A stretch of 64,000 nucleotides of DNA from Bacteroides sedimenti (GCF_040365225.1 NZ_AP028055.1:3658001-3722000), one strand, 5' to 3'. Shown: positions 1-8,889, counted from the first letter of the stretch. Made by a program: numbers and translations. Notes: generated by a model not told the origin, from the letters alone.

Positions 1-112
1 GTCTCCACTGGCGGAAAAGGCATTTATTAATGGTGATTTTAAGGACGTGGCCTATTTTGAACCATTCTACCTCAAAGAGTTTCTGGTAACCAAGCCAAAG
101 AAACTACTGTAA
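1..112 (+). CDS. tsaB: TsaB-like protein, C-terminal end only (cut by window edge)
   Basis: Only the last 36 codons are present, read from base 2 to the TAA at 110-112. The peptide ends in a segment with AYFEPFYLKEF followed by a short lysine-rich tail. This resembles the end of TsaB (YeaZ), the non-catalytic partner of TsaD in making the t6A37 modification on tRNAs that read ANN codons. The reading frame and the 30-nt spacing to the next gene on the same strand suggest it leads the operon running through murA and rimM. The call rests on the tail motif alone, so it is moderate. The upstream sequence would settle it. Confidence 0.6.
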   Translation, partial: SPLAEKAFINGDFKDVAYFEPFYLKEFLVTKPKKLL

Positions 113-142
113 AAAACAAACATAACGAATAAATTGTAATTG

Positions 143-742
143 ATGGAATATAACACTCAACAAAGAGTATTACCGCTTCCCGAATACGGACGAAGCATTC
201 AGAACATGGTTGATTATGCTCTGACAATTGAAGACAGAGCCGAAAGACAGCGTTGTGCAAATACCATTATAAACATCATGGGGAATATGTTTCCTCATTT
301 GCGCGATGTACCCGATTTTAAACATAAACTTTGGGATCACTTGGCTATCATGGCCGACTTCAAACTGGATATCGATTTTCCATTCGAAATAATTAAAAAA
401 GATAATCTGATTACTAAACCGGATATGATTCCATACCCAAGTTCCAAAATCAGGTATCGTCACTATGGACGTACATTGGAAAAACTGATTAAGATTGCGT
501 CTGATTATCCGGAAGGAAATGAGAAAAAACAACTGATTGCTTTGGTGGCCAATCATATGAAGAAAAGCTTCATGAACTGGAATAAGGATGTTGTAGACGA
601 CCGGAAGATCTTTGATGATCTGAAAGATTATTCACGTGGTAAGATTGAAGTGGACGAAGATACGTTGAAACTGATGGAGACAAGGACTATCCTTAGTCGG
701 AAAACAAAGGTGAATAATAATCAACGTCGTTATTCAAAATAA
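143..742 (+). CDS. DUF4290 family protein
   Basis: A 199-residue soluble protein without signal peptide or membrane segment. It starts MEYNTQQRVLPLPEYGR and continues with a helical, basic-acidic segment (IQNMVDYALTIEDRAERQRC), which fits the Bacteroidota-specific DUF4290 family. No biochemical role is known to me. A TTG at 140 lies one codon upstream, but the ATG at 143 gives the family-like N-terminus. It sits 30 nt after the tsaB-like end and 18 nt before murA, so cotranscription with cell-wall and RNA-modification genes is likely. The C-terminus is lysine/asparagine/arginine-rich and probably disordered. Confidence 0.85.
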   Translation: MEYNTQQRVLPLPEYGRSIQNMVDYALTIEDRAERQRCANTIINIMGNMFPHLRDVPDFKHKLWDHLAIMADFKLDIDFPFEIIKKDNLITKPDMIPYPSSKIRYRHYGRTLEKLIKIASDYPEGNEKKQLIALVANHMKKSFMNWNKDVVDDRKIFDDLKDYSRGKIEVDEDTLKLMETRTILSRKTKVNNNQRRYSK

Positions 743-760
743 TAATTTAACACAGAAACT

Positions 761-2071
761 ATGGCTTCATTTGTAATCGAAGGAGGGCACAAGCTTTGTG
801 GAGAAATTGTTCCTCAAGGTGCTAAAAACGAAGTGCTGCAAATTATTTGCGCAACATTACTCACATCGGAAGAGGTGACAGTATCTAACATTCCTGATAT
901 CCTGGATGTGAATAATCTGATCCAGCTAATGAGGGATATGGGGGTAACAGTGTCAAAGAAGAGCATTGATACCTATTCGTTTAAGGCGGAAGCTGTAGAC
1001 TTGGCATATCTGGAGAGTGATGAATTTCTGAAGAAATGTTCAAGCCTAAGAGGGTCGGTAATGCTGATTGGCCCGATGGTTGCCCGTTTTGGTAAGGCAA
1101 TGATTTCTAAACCGGGTGGCGATAAGATAGGACGCAGACGTCTGGATACCCACTTCCTGGGTATTCAGAAACTAGGAGCGGATTTTGAATATAACGAAGA
1201 ACGAGGAATTTACGAAATAAAGGCCGATAAACTGACAGGAACCTATATGTTGCTGGATGAGGCTTCGGTTACCGGAACAGCTAATATTGTGATGGCAGCA
1301 GTGTTAGCAATGGGAACAACCACGATTTATAATGCTGCATGCGAACCTTACTTGCAACAGTTATGCAAAATGCTGAACCGGATGGGAGCGAAGATAAGTG
1401 GTATAGCCTCGAACCTACTCACTATTGAGGGAGTTGAAAGCTTAGGCGGAACCACACATACAGTTCTTCCAGATATGATTGAAGTAGGAAGTTTCATCGG
1501 AATGGCAGCAATGACACGCAGTGAACTTACTATTAAGAACGTTTCATACGAAAATCTGGGTGTTATTCCTGATAGTTTCCGTAGGTTGGGTATCAAACTG
1601 GAACAACGCGGTGATGATATCTATATTCCTTCGCAGGAACATTATGAGATAGAGTCCTTTATTGATGGTTCAATTATGACCATTGCCGATGCTCCTTGGC
1701 CGGGACTTACTCCCGACTTGTTAAGCGTGATGCTGGTCGTTGCTACTCAGGCAAAGGGAAGCGTACTGATCCATCAGAAGATGTTCGAAAGTCGCCTTTT
1801 CTTTGTGGATAAGCTGATTGATATGGGAGCTCAGATTATTTTATGCGATCCGCACCGAGCTGTTGTTATTGGTCACGACAGGAATCTTACTCTGCGTGGC
1901 GGTAATATGACATCGCCTGACATCAGGGCGGGTATTGCTTTGCTGATTGCAGCTATGAGTGCTTCAGGAATCAGCCGGATTAATAACATTGAACAGATTG
2001 ACCGTGGTTACCAAGATATTGAAAGACGTCTGAATGCCATTGGTGCACGCATTACACGTATACAAGAATGA
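761..2071 (+). CDS. murA: UDP-N-acetylglucosamine 1-carboxyvinyltransferase, Cys-to-Asp form
   Basis: 436 residues, normal length for MurA, which transfers enolpyruvate from PEP to UDP-GlcNAc in the first committed step of peptidoglycan synthesis in the cytoplasm. The N-terminal substrate lysine-asparagine pair is present (GAKNEVLQ, about residues 20-27). The catalytic loop reads KPGGDKIGRRRLD, so the position that is Cys115 in E. coli is Asp121 here (codon 1121-1123). The general-acid region PGLTPDLL aligns with the usual PGFPTDM, keeping the Asp. MurA enzymes with Asp at the Cys position are known from other bacteria to be insensitive to fosfomycin. The gene overlaps rimM by four bases (ATGA), indicating translational coupling. 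Confidence 0.96.
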   Translation: MASFVIEGGHKLCGEIVPQGAKNEVLQIICATLLTSEEVTVSNIPDILDVNNLIQLMRDMGVTVSKKSIDTYSFKAEAVDLAYLESDEFLKKCSSLRGSVMLIGPMVARFGKAMISKPGGDKIGRRRLDTHFLGIQKLGADFEYNEERGIYEIKADKLTGTYMLLDEASVTGTANIVMAAVLAMGTTTIYNAACEPYLQQLCKMLNRMGAKISGIASNLLTIEGVESLGGTTHTVLPDMIEVGSFIGMAAMTRSELTIKNVSYENLGVIPDSFRRLGIKLEQRGDDIYIPSQEHYEIESFIDGSIMTIADAPWPGLTPDLLSVMLVVATQAKGSVLIHQKMFESRLFFVDKLIDMGAQIILCDPHRAVVIGHDRNLTLRGGNMTSPDIRAGIALLIAAMSASGISRINNIEQIDRGYQDIERRLNAIGARITRIQE

Positions 2072-2607
2072 TAAGACGCGAGGACGTATATAAAATAGGA
2101 ATATTCAATAAGCCGCACGGCATTCATGGTGAATTGGCATTTACCTTTACGGACGATTCGTTCGACAATGGAGAATGCGATTACCTTATCTGTCTGCTTG
2201 ATGGCATTTTTGTCCCTTTTTTCATCGAAGAATATCGTTTTCGCTCTGATTCTACAGCACTTGTTAAGCTCGAAGGAATTGATTCAACCGAAAAGGCCCG
2301 TAGGTTTACCAATGTAGATGTCTATTTTCCTGTAAAATATGCAGAAGAGACGACGATGGAAAACCTCTCCTGGGATTTCTTTGTGGGTTTCCATGTGACA
2401 GATAAACGTCTGGGAGAAATTGGTACGGTGGTTGATGTGGATGATTCGACCATTAATACACTCTTTGTAATCGACAGAAATGGCGAGGAATTACTTGTTC
2501 CGGCGCAAGAAGAGTTTATCCTGAAAATGGATGCCAAAAAGAAACGGATGACAGTGAATCTACCCGATGGGTTGCTCTCACTTGAGGATGTGGAAACGTT
2601 GGATTGA
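2068..2607 (+). CDS. rimM: 16S rRNA maturation factor RimM
   Basis: 179 residues. RimM binds ribosomal protein S19 and assists late maturation of the 30S subunit head. The N-terminal RimM barrel is recognisable from KIGIFNKPHGIHGELAF (residues about 8-24). The C-terminal PRC-barrel half contains SWDFFVGFHV and ends with the typical region before LPDGLL. The start ATG overlaps the murA stop in an ATGA junction, so no separate ribosome-binding site is needed. The following ABC ATPase frame opens directly at its stop. The function is well supported by family features. The pairing with murA is a genomic habit rather than a functional link. Confidence 0.93.
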   Translation: MIRREDVYKIGIFNKPHGIHGELAFTFTDDSFDNGECDYLICLLDGIFVPFFIEEYRFRSDSTALVKLEGIDSTEKARRFTNVDVYFPVKYAEETTMENLSWDFFVGFHVTDKRLGEIGTVVDVDDSTINTLFVIDRNGEELLVPAQEEFILKMDAKKKRMTVNLPDGLLSLEDVETLD

Positions 2608-2625
2608 TTGATTTCTTTTTATGGA

Positions 2626-3633
2626 ATGATGCCCGATGCAATAATACAAACCCGCAACCTGACCATCGGATATGTAACCCGAAAGGAGACTTATCCGGTT
2701 CAGACGGACTTGGATCTGGAGGTTTTCCAGGGAGAAATGGTCTGTTTGATTGGACCCAACGGTTGTGGGAAGTCTACCCTTTTACGTACTCTTGCCGGAC
2801 TTCAACCTGTTCTTCAGGGAGAGGTTTGCATTGATAAACTACCCTTGGGCAAGCAATCGCTCTCCAACAAGGCGCGCTTGCTTTCGTTGGTGTTAACCGA
2901 TCGTGTAGATGTAAACAACCTCTCCGTGTTCAACCTGGTGGCCATGGGCCGGAATCCCTATACCGACTGGCTGGGCCGGCTGACAGATGCCGATCATGAA
3001 CTGGTGCATACAGCTTTATCGCAAGTTCATCTGGAAGGGTATGCCAATCGGTATATCAATCAGCTATCCGACGGGGAGCGACAACGTGCCATGATTGCCA
3101 AAGCTCTGGTGCAGGATACCCCGGTAATTATGCTTGATGAACCGACTGCCCACCTGGATATTAACAATAGGGTAGAGGTAATGATGCTGCTTCATGAACT
3201 CGCCCGGCGAACCAATAAAGCCATTGTGCTTTCCACTCATGAACTGGATCTGGCTCTGCAAACCGCGGATAAATTATGGTTGATGACTCCGAACAATGGA
3301 ATAGCGGTGGGTGCTCCCGAAGATTTGATTCTTACCAATAAATTTCAAAAGGTTTTTGCACATAACTCTTACCGTTTCGACTCTTTAACTGGAAACTTCA
3401 TGGTAAAACATGCCGATACCCCCCGGATGGTGAGCCTGAAAAGCAGCGTAAAGGGTAACCGTACATATTGGACTGAACGTGCCCTGCTACGTAATGGGTA
3501 CAGAATTTCTCCCGATGCCTCTCTTATAATTACAGTCGATGAAGATTCTGATTCGTGGCTTCTTTCAACAGAAGAAGAGGTGCTAGCCAGTTCTTCCCTG
3601 CAAGAGCTTCTCCTACAGATGGAATCACTGTGA
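2626..3633 (+). CDS. ABC transporter ATP-binding protein, iron-siderophore/cobalamin (FecE/BtuD) type
   Basis: About 335 residues from the ATG at 2626 (a second ATG follows at 2629; the open frame reaches back to a TTG at 2608). Walker A is GPNGCGKSTLLRTL, the signature is LSDGERQRAMIAKAL, Walker B is VIMLDEPTAHLD, and the H-loop is STHELDLA. These place it in the ATPase class energising uptake of siderophores, heme or cobalamin through FecCD-type permeases. Unusually, no permease or binding protein is adjacent. After the ~255-residue ATPase comes a ~80-residue C-terminal extension with a weakly ferredoxin-like alternation of strands and helices, of unknown role. The substrate cannot be told from the sequence. 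Confidence 0.85.
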   Translation: MMPDAIIQTRNLTIGYVTRKETYPVQTDLDLEVFQGEMVCLIGPNGCGKSTLLRTLAGLQPVLQGEVCIDKLPLGKQSLSNKARLLSLVLTDRVDVNNLSVFNLVAMGRNPYTDWLGRLTDADHELVHTALSQVHLEGYANRYINQLSDGERQRAMIAKALVQDTPVIMLDEPTAHLDINNRVEVMMLLHELARRTNKAIVLSTHELDLALQTADKLWLMTPNNGIAVGAPEDLILTNKFQKVFAHNSYRFDSLTGNFMVKHADTPRMVSLKSSVKGNRTYWTERALLRNGYRISPDASLIITVDEDSDSWLLSTEEEVLASSSLQELLLQMESL

Positions 3634-3968
3634 TCTTCCGCCGGTAAGAGGTTACTTGAAATGATTTATGCTGAATAACTACCTTAACATTGACTGGCTT
3701 TTCCTTTATTTATCCTTTTTTCTTTAAAATCAGTCAAGAAAGCACTGTTTCTTTCTGCTAAATTCTTACATTTGTACTTTTTAGAGGCAGTCTTTTAAAA
3801 AGGAAGATGCATGAATGTCTTCTGAAAGTAGTAAGCAGTAATGGGCGGAGATGGCTTATGTAGAAAAAGTTTTCACTTAATGCTGCGACTAACAGAACGG
3901 ACTGTCAGAAAAAGAACTTTATCGGAGGTTCGCAAGAACTGAAAATGGATTATCTTTTAACAAAAATA
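3634..3968. other. 335-nt leader/intergenic region before dxr
   Basis: A gap between the ABC ATPase stop and the dxr start. It holds a good Bacteroides -7 box at 3767-3774, then roughly 190 nt of leader before dxr. Within the leader an ATG at 3807, preceded by AGGA, opens an 18-codon frame ending at 3863. No terminator with a clear T-run was found after the ATPase gene. Nothing else was recognised. Confidence 0.5.
3767..3774 (+). promoter_or_regulatory. Probable -7 box for dxr-rseP
   Basis: TACATTTG matches the Bacteroides -7 consensus TAnnTTTG exactly. A clean TTTG -33 box at the right spacing is missing; only a partial match, TGTTT at 3746-3750, lies upstream. The predicted start, near 3781, would give a leader of about 190 nt. 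Confidence 0.45.
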
Positions 3969-5129
3969 ATGAAAAAACAAATAGCGATATTAGGTTCCAC
4001 CGGGAGTATCGGTACACAGGCATTACAGGTAATTGCCGAACATCCCGAATTATTTGAGGTATATGCATTGACTGCCTATAACAAGGTAGATTTGCTGATT
4101 CAACAGGCCCGTCAATTCATGCCAGAGGCGGTAGTGATAGGGAATGAGGAGAAGTATTTGCAGCTTAAAGAGGCGTTGAATGATTTGCCAATCAAAGTGT
4201 ATGCCGGAGAGGATGCCTTGGCACAGGTGGTTGAAGCCGATCCAATTGATATTGTACTAACCGCAATGGTAGGTTATGCCGGACTGAAACCAACAATTAA
4301 TGCTATTCGTGCTAAAAAGAAAATTGCGTTGGCCAACAAGGAGACACTTGTTGTAGCCGGAGAGCTTGTAAACGAACTCACTCAGCAATATGGCACTGTT
4401 ATTTTGCCGGTTGACTCTGAACACTCTGCTATATTCCAATGTCTTGCAGGAGAAGTTGGAAACAAAATTGAAAAGGTGATTCTTACTGCTTCGGGTGGTC
4501 CTTTTCGTAATTGTACCCTCGAACAGTTGCAGCTAGTAACAAAAGTTCAGGCGTTGAAGCACCCTAACTGGCAGATGGGAGCGAAAATAACCATTGATTC
4601 GGCTAGCATGATGAATAAAGGATTCGAGGTTATTGAAGCAAAATGGCTGTTTGGACTATCTCCGAAACAGATTGACGTGGTGGTTCATCCCCAGTCAATT
4701 ATCCATTCGATGGTGCAGTTTGAAGATGGTGCCGTGAAAGCACAACTCGGTATGCCTGACATGCGAGTACCTATTCAGTATGCTTTTTCATATCCTGATC
4801 GGGTTTGTTCCTCGTTTGAACGTCTCGACTTTTCGGTATTTAATACTCTTACCTTTGAAAAACCAGATACCACACGTTTTAGGAATCTAGCTTTGGCATA
4901 CGAGGCACTTCACCAAGCAGGTAACATGCCATGTATTGTAAATGCTGCCAATGAGGTTGTTGTAGCTGCTTTCCTAAGGAATATGGTGAAATTTCTGGAT
5001 ATGAGTGATGTGATTGAGAAAGTGATGCAAAAAGTAAACTTTATCAAGAAACCATCATACGAAGATTATGTGGCAACCGATGCAGAAGCACGTGAAATTA
5101 CGAAAGAACTTTTGAATTTTAAATTTTAA
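3969..5129 (+). CDS. dxr: 1-deoxy-D-xylulose 5-phosphate reductoisomerase
   Basis: 386 residues from the ATG at 3969. An upstream in-frame ATG at 3945 would add eight residues not expected in the family. Dxr converts DXP to methylerythritol phosphate with NADPH and a divalent metal, the committed step of the MEP isoprenoid pathway that feeds undecaprenyl phosphate. The N-terminus IAILGSTGSIGTQAL is the NADPH loop. LANKETLVVAGE, DSEHSAIFQCL (metal ligands) and ASGGPF with HPNWQMG are the catalytic motifs. It is followed 13 nt later by rseP, an arrangement common in bacteria. Confidence 0.97.
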   Translation: MKKQIAILGSTGSIGTQALQVIAEHPELFEVYALTAYNKVDLLIQQARQFMPEAVVIGNEEKYLQLKEALNDLPIKVYAGEDALAQVVEADPIDIVLTAMVGYAGLKPTINAIRAKKKIALANKETLVVAGELVNELTQQYGTVILPVDSEHSAIFQCLAGEVGNKIEKVILTASGGPFRNCTLEQLQLVTKVQALKHPNWQMGAKITIDSASMMNKGFEVIEAKWLFGLSPKQIDVVVHPQSIIHSMVQFEDGAVKAQLGMPDMRVPIQYAFSYPDRVCSSFERLDFSVFNTLTFEKPDTTRFRNLALAYEALHQAGNMPCIVNAANEVVVAAFLRNMVKFLDMSDVIEKVMQKVNFIKKPSYEDYVATDAEAREITKELLNFKF

Positions 5130-5142
5130 TAGATAATTATTG

Positions 5143-6495
5143 ATGGAAACATTTTTGATCCGTGCCCTGCAATTAATAATGAGCTTATCATTATTGGTTG
5201 TTATCCATGAAGGAGGGCACTTTCTCTTTGCTCGCCTCTTTAAAGTTAGAGTAGAAAAATTCTGCTTGTTCTTTGACCCATGGTTCACCCTTTTTAAATT
5301 TAAACCGAAGAACAGCGATACAGAATATGGAATTGGTTGGTTGCCTCTGGGAGGATATGTTAAGATATCCGGAATGATTGATGAGTCAATGGACAAGGAA
5401 CAGATGAAACAACCAGTGAAACCATGGGAATTCAGAGCTAAACCGGCAGGCCCCCGATTGATGATTATGATAGGTGGGGTGTTGTTCAACTTTTTGCTGG
5501 CTCTGTTTATCTATTCCATGATTCTCTTTACCTGGGGTGAGTCTTACATCCTTCCAAAAGATATGAAGATGGGGATGCAATTCAGCGAAGTGGCCAAACA
5601 GGTGGGATTTCAGAACGGAGATATCCTTCTTTCCGCTGATGGCAATGAACTGGTGCGTTATCCTAAAATGTATCGTCAGATAGTAAATGCAAAAGAAGTG
5701 GGCGTTTTACGGAATGGTCAGAAAGCTACGATACAGATTCCGAAAGATTTCATGAATAGGTTGATGGCAGCCAATACATATCTATCTGAATTCAGAATGC
5801 CATATGTGATGGACAGTATTATGCCAAACGGAGGTTTTGCAAAAGCCGGACTTCATCGTGGTGACAGTGTGATTGCCCTGAACGGCATTTCCACTCCTGC
5901 ATTTAATGACTTTTTAAGTGAAGTGGATAAATTGAAAGCAGGAGCAGCAAAAGATAGTGTTAAAGGTGCATCACGAAATGTGACGGTTACTTATGTTCGT
6001 GCAGGTGTAACCGATACAGTGGCTGTTCAGCTGGACTCACTTTATAAAGGCGGAGCAACCCCTTACGGTCCGGAACGCTTCTTTAAAGTACATGATAAGA
6101 AGTATGGCTTTTTCGAGTCATTCCCAGCGGGAATTGCACTTGGGGTAAATACGCTTAAAGGATATGTGAGCGATATGAAATATGTCTTCTCCAAAGAGGG
6201 GGCTAATAGCCTGGGTGGTTTCGGAACTATCGGAAGTATCTTCCCGGCTCAGTGGGATTGGCATCGTTTCTGGGAAATGACTGCATTCCTTTCCATTATT
6301 CTGGCCTTTATGAATATTCTTCCTATTCCGGCGCTTGATGGAGGACATGTGCTATTCCTGCTATATGAAATTGTTGCACGCCGCAAACCGAGCGAGAAGT
6401 TTATGGAATATGCTCAGATGACCGGTATGGTTCTGCTGATAGGATTGCTTATCTGGGCCAACTTTAATGATATTCTGCGCTACTTCTTCAAGTAG
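5143..6495 (+). CDS. rseP: RIP site-2 zinc metalloprotease RseP
   Basis: 450 residues with four or so membrane segments. It cleaves anti-sigma factors or leftover signal peptides inside the inner membrane. The zinc motif HEGGH lies at residues 22-26 in the first membrane segment, and the third ligand motif PALDGGH at about 396-402. Between them, two PDZ-like modules are visible (around GFQNGDILLSADG and GLHRGDSVIALNG). A TTG codon at 5140 directly precedes the ATG at 5143, which gives the normal N-terminus. It follows dxr by 13 nt and ends in front of a strong terminator, so it is probably the last gene of this transcript. Confidence 0.95.
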   Translation: METFLIRALQLIMSLSLLVVIHEGGHFLFARLFKVRVEKFCLFFDPWFTLFKFKPKNSDTEYGIGWLPLGGYVKISGMIDESMDKEQMKQPVKPWEFRAKPAGPRLMIMIGGVLFNFLLALFIYSMILFTWGESYILPKDMKMGMQFSEVAKQVGFQNGDILLSADGNELVRYPKMYRQIVNAKEVGVLRNGQKATIQIPKDFMNRLMAANTYLSEFRMPYVMDSIMPNGGFAKAGLHRGDSVIALNGISTPAFNDFLSEVDKLKAGAAKDSVKGASRNVTVTYVRAGVTDTVAVQLDSLYKGGATPYGPERFFKVHDKKYGFFESFPAGIALGVNTLKGYVSDMKYVFSKEGANSLGGFGTIGSIFPAQWDWHRFWEMTAFLSIILAFMNILPIPALDGGHVLFLLYEIVARRKPSEKFMEYAQMTGMVLLIGLLIWANFNDILRYFFK

Positions 6496-6517
6496 CTTCA
6501 AGCATAGTTATGAACAG

Positions 6518-6567
6518 AATCTTCACAGTCATTTCATTGTATTTTGACTGTGAAGATTTTGTTTTTT
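6518..6567 (+). terminator. Rho-independent terminator after rseP
   Basis: A 14-bp perfect stem (AATCTTCACAGTCA at 6518-6531 pairing with 6545-6558), a 13-nt loop and a TTTTTT run at 6562-6567. It closes the dxr-rseP transcript. Confidence 0.9.
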
Positions 6568-6590
6568 ACCACTGTTTATTATTAGTTTTG
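6558..6590 (+). promoter_or_regulatory. Promoter of the sulfatase gene
   Basis: TTTG at 6558-6561 and TAGTTTTG at 6583-6590 are 21 nt apart, matching the Bacteroides -33/-7 consensus. The -33 box lies inside the 3' arm of the rseP terminator. The start site should fall near 6597, at the edge of the palindrome 6599-6618. Confidence 0.6.
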
Positions 6591-6598
6591 CATTCAGA

Positions 6599-6618
6599 AA
6601 TTCTGCAATTGCAGAATT
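6599..6618. repeat. 20-bp perfect palindrome at the sulfatase start site (operator candidate)
   Basis: AATTCTGCAA at 6599-6608 is followed directly by its reverse complement at 6609-6618. The placement at the predicted +1 and in the 66-nt leader of the sulfatase gene suggests a repressor site. A folded RNA leader is another possibility. The regulator is unknown. Confidence 0.5.
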
Positions 6619-6664
6619 CACCGATTTACGAAATCAATGTCTGGAATAACTACAACCTTTATAT

Positions 6665-8176
6665 ATGAAAACATCTAATCTGATAAAATGCTCTTTGGCC
6701 GTAACAGCGGGAATGAGTCTAACCAACAGCTTTGCCGCTCGACGCCCTCACATTATTCTCATCATGGCCGATCAGCATCGGGCCGACGCTCTCGCTTGCA
6801 TGGGAAATTCGGCTGTTATTTCACCCAATCTCGACTCGTTGGCGCATGATGGTACATTGTTCATGAATGGCTATTCTTCCGCTCCAAGCAGTACTCCTGC
6901 CCGTGCCGGATTGCTGACTGGTTGTTCTCCCTGGCACCACGGAATGCTTGGTTATGGACAAGTGGCTCCCAAGTATACACATGAAATGCCGCAAATGTTA
7001 CGCAACCTGAACTATTTTACTTTTGGAATAGGAAAAATGCACTGGTTCCCACAAAAATCTCTTCATGGATTTCATGGAACACTGATTGATGAGAGCGGTC
7101 GAGTTGAATCTCCTGACTTTATCAGTGATTATCATTTATGGTTTCAAACTCATGCTCCGGGTGAGAATCCGGATGCTACCGGCATCGGATGGAACGATCA
7201 TGGGGCTGCGGTATATAAACTTGCCGAACAGTTGCATCCTACGGTCTGGACCGGACAAACTGCCTGCGAGTTGATCCGGAATTATAATCAGAAAGAACAG
7301 CCACTCTTTTTAAAAGTTTCATTTGCCCGTCCGCATAGTCCGTATGATCCTCCTCAAAGGGTGTTGGATAAGTATGCGAATGTAGATGTACCAGCTCCGT
7401 TTATAGGCGATTGGTGTGGAGAATATGCCACTCCGCTCGACCCGGAGAAGGCGGCGAAAGATGCTCCTTATGGAAATTTTGGTGACGAATATGCGAAGAA
7501 ATCCCGACGTTATTACTATGCCAACGTTACCCTCATTGACGAACAGGTAGGTGAGATTATACATACCTTGAAAGAAAAGGGAATGTATGATGATGCCTTG
7601 ATATTTTATGTAGCCGATCATGGCGATATGTTGGGAGATCATTACCATTGGAGGAAAACCTATCCTTACGAAGGATCCACTCACATACCGTATATCGTAA
7701 AGTGGCCTACTGGTTATGGGTTTAAGGCAGGTGGAAAGATTACTCAGCCAGTTGAATTGCGAGATGTTCTACCTACGTTTCTCGAAGTTGCCGGAGGGGA
7801 AATTCCGTCTGACATGGATGGCAAATCCTTAAAACTTTTGATGCAGGGCAAAACTGATCAATGGAGGAAATACATAGACTTGGAACATGCCACCTGTTAT
7901 TCGGAAGATAATTACTGGTGTGCGCTTACTGATGGGAAAATTAAGTACGTCTGGAGATTCCATTCAAGAAAAGAAGAGCTGTTTGACTTGGCAAAAGATC
8001 CTCATGAACTGAAGAATGTTGCAGGAATAGCGCAATATAAGAAGAAACTGAATGAAATGCGATCCGAAATGGTGAAGCATTTATCCGAAAGAGGAGATGA
8101 GTTTGTGAAGGATGGGCAACTGGTTGTCAGGAATAAAACAATGCTTTATAGCCCTTTTTACCCAAAAAAGAAATAG
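6665..8176 (+). CDS. Exported sulfatase, Ser-type (S1 family)
   Basis: 503 residues with an N-terminal signal peptide (about residues 1-24, ending near SFAA). Family S1 sulfatases hydrolyse sulfate esters of glycans after a Ser or Cys is converted to formylglycine. The signature is STPAR with Ser76 as the residue to be modified, so an anaerobic radical-SAM maturase (anSME) is required; none is in this window. Metal and substrate motifs include IMADQHRADAL (residues 34-44), a GIGKMHW segment, and VADHGDMLGDH. It stands alone behind its own promoter and palindrome, not in a Sus locus, and converges on nrdG. The substrate (host mucin or glycosaminoglycan, or algal glycan) cannot be told. Confidence 0.9.
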   Translation: MKTSNLIKCSLAVTAGMSLTNSFAARRPHIILIMADQHRADALACMGNSAVISPNLDSLAHDGTLFMNGYSSAPSSTPARAGLLTGCSPWHHGMLGYGQVAPKYTHEMPQMLRNLNYFTFGIGKMHWFPQKSLHGFHGTLIDESGRVESPDFISDYHLWFQTHAPGENPDATGIGWNDHGAAVYKLAEQLHPTVWTGQTACELIRNYNQKEQPLFLKVSFARPHSPYDPPQRVLDKYANVDVPAPFIGDWCGEYATPLDPEKAAKDAPYGNFGDEYAKKSRRYYYANVTLIDEQVGEIIHTLKEKGMYDDALIFYVADHGDMLGDHYHWRKTYPYEGSTHIPYIVKWPTGYGFKAGGKITQPVELRDVLPTFLEVAGGEIPSDMDGKSLKLLMQGKTDQWRKYIDLEHATCYSEDNYWCALTDGKIKYVWRFHSRKEELFDLAKDPHELKNVAGIAQYKKKLNEMRSEMVKHLSERGDEFVKDGQLVVRNKTMLYSPFYPKKK

Positions 8177-8215
8177 TTTGCATATATCTGAAATGGGAGC
8201 TCTTGAAAACGGCTA

Positions 8216-8686
8216 CTATTTCAGATGTATAATGCGTTGGTTGGCACTTCCCCTGAATTCCAAAAAGGGGGAGTACTCAGCCTGCACAAACCGTCCGTCT
8301 ACTAATGTGTCAATAAAGGGTAGTACTGCACTCAGACTTTTGTCTGCCAGAATCTCCTCATAAGTATATCCGGTATAACACCAGATGTTTTGCCCGGTTT
8401 CCTGCTTTATCCGTCTTATCAATAGTAGAAAAGCTTCCGGATTGTAGAGAGGATCTCCGCCTGAAAAGGTAATGCCATCAAGCAATGGATTGGCATTAAT
8501 CTCATGTATGATTTTAGTTATGACCTCTTCTGTAAGTAGAGTCCCCTGCACCGAATTCCATGTGCTGGGGTTCTGGCATCCCGGACAATGGTGCCGGCAT
8601 CCTGCAAGATAAATGGAGTAACGGATTCCTTCCCCGTCAACGATGGTTTCGGGATAGGTATATAGCAGATAAAGTTGTTCCTGCAT
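8216..8686 (-). CDS. nrdG: Anaerobic ribonucleotide reductase activating protein
   Basis: 156 residues. This radical-SAM enzyme uses a [4Fe-4S] cluster and S-adenosylmethionine to create the glycyl radical on NrdD. The cluster motif CRHHCPGC gives Cys30, Cys34 and Cys37 (CX3CX2C), followed by NPSTWN, and the SAM-binding GG motif is TFSGGDPL. It lies 203 nt downstream of nrdD on the same strand. That gap shows no terminator, so it is probably cotranscribed and under the same cobalamin riboswitch. It converges on the sulfatase with only 39 nt between stop codons. Confidence 0.95.
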   Translation of the reverse strand: MQEQLYLLYTYPETIVDGEGIRYSIYLAGCRHHCPGCQNPSTWNSVQGTLLTEEVITKIIHEINANPLLDGITFSGGDPLYNPEAFLLLIRRIKQETGQNIWCYTGYTYEEILADKSLSAVLPFIDTLVDGRFVQAEYSPFLEFRGSANQRIIHLK

Positions 8687-8889
8687 GTTTCTTTTCTTTG
8701 TGAGGAGATTGATCGCTGTTGGAAGTCTCCTTTAATATGTCGCTTTATTTGCCCGATGATGAATTCTATTGGGCTTTTAGTTCGAATTGTCAGTTGTTTT
8801 TTCCGGATATTCATTATAAGACCGTTTTCCAGATAGTTATTATCCTATCCGGGAAACGATTTTGTTTTTATATTCCGAGGCGAAAGTTG

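Noticed and set aside
8186..8226. Terminator between the convergent sulfatase and nrdG genes
   Set aside because: A 9-bp inverted repeat (ATCTGAAAT / ATTTCAGAT) exists, but its loop is 23 nt, no T-run follows on either strand, and it lies partly within nrdG.
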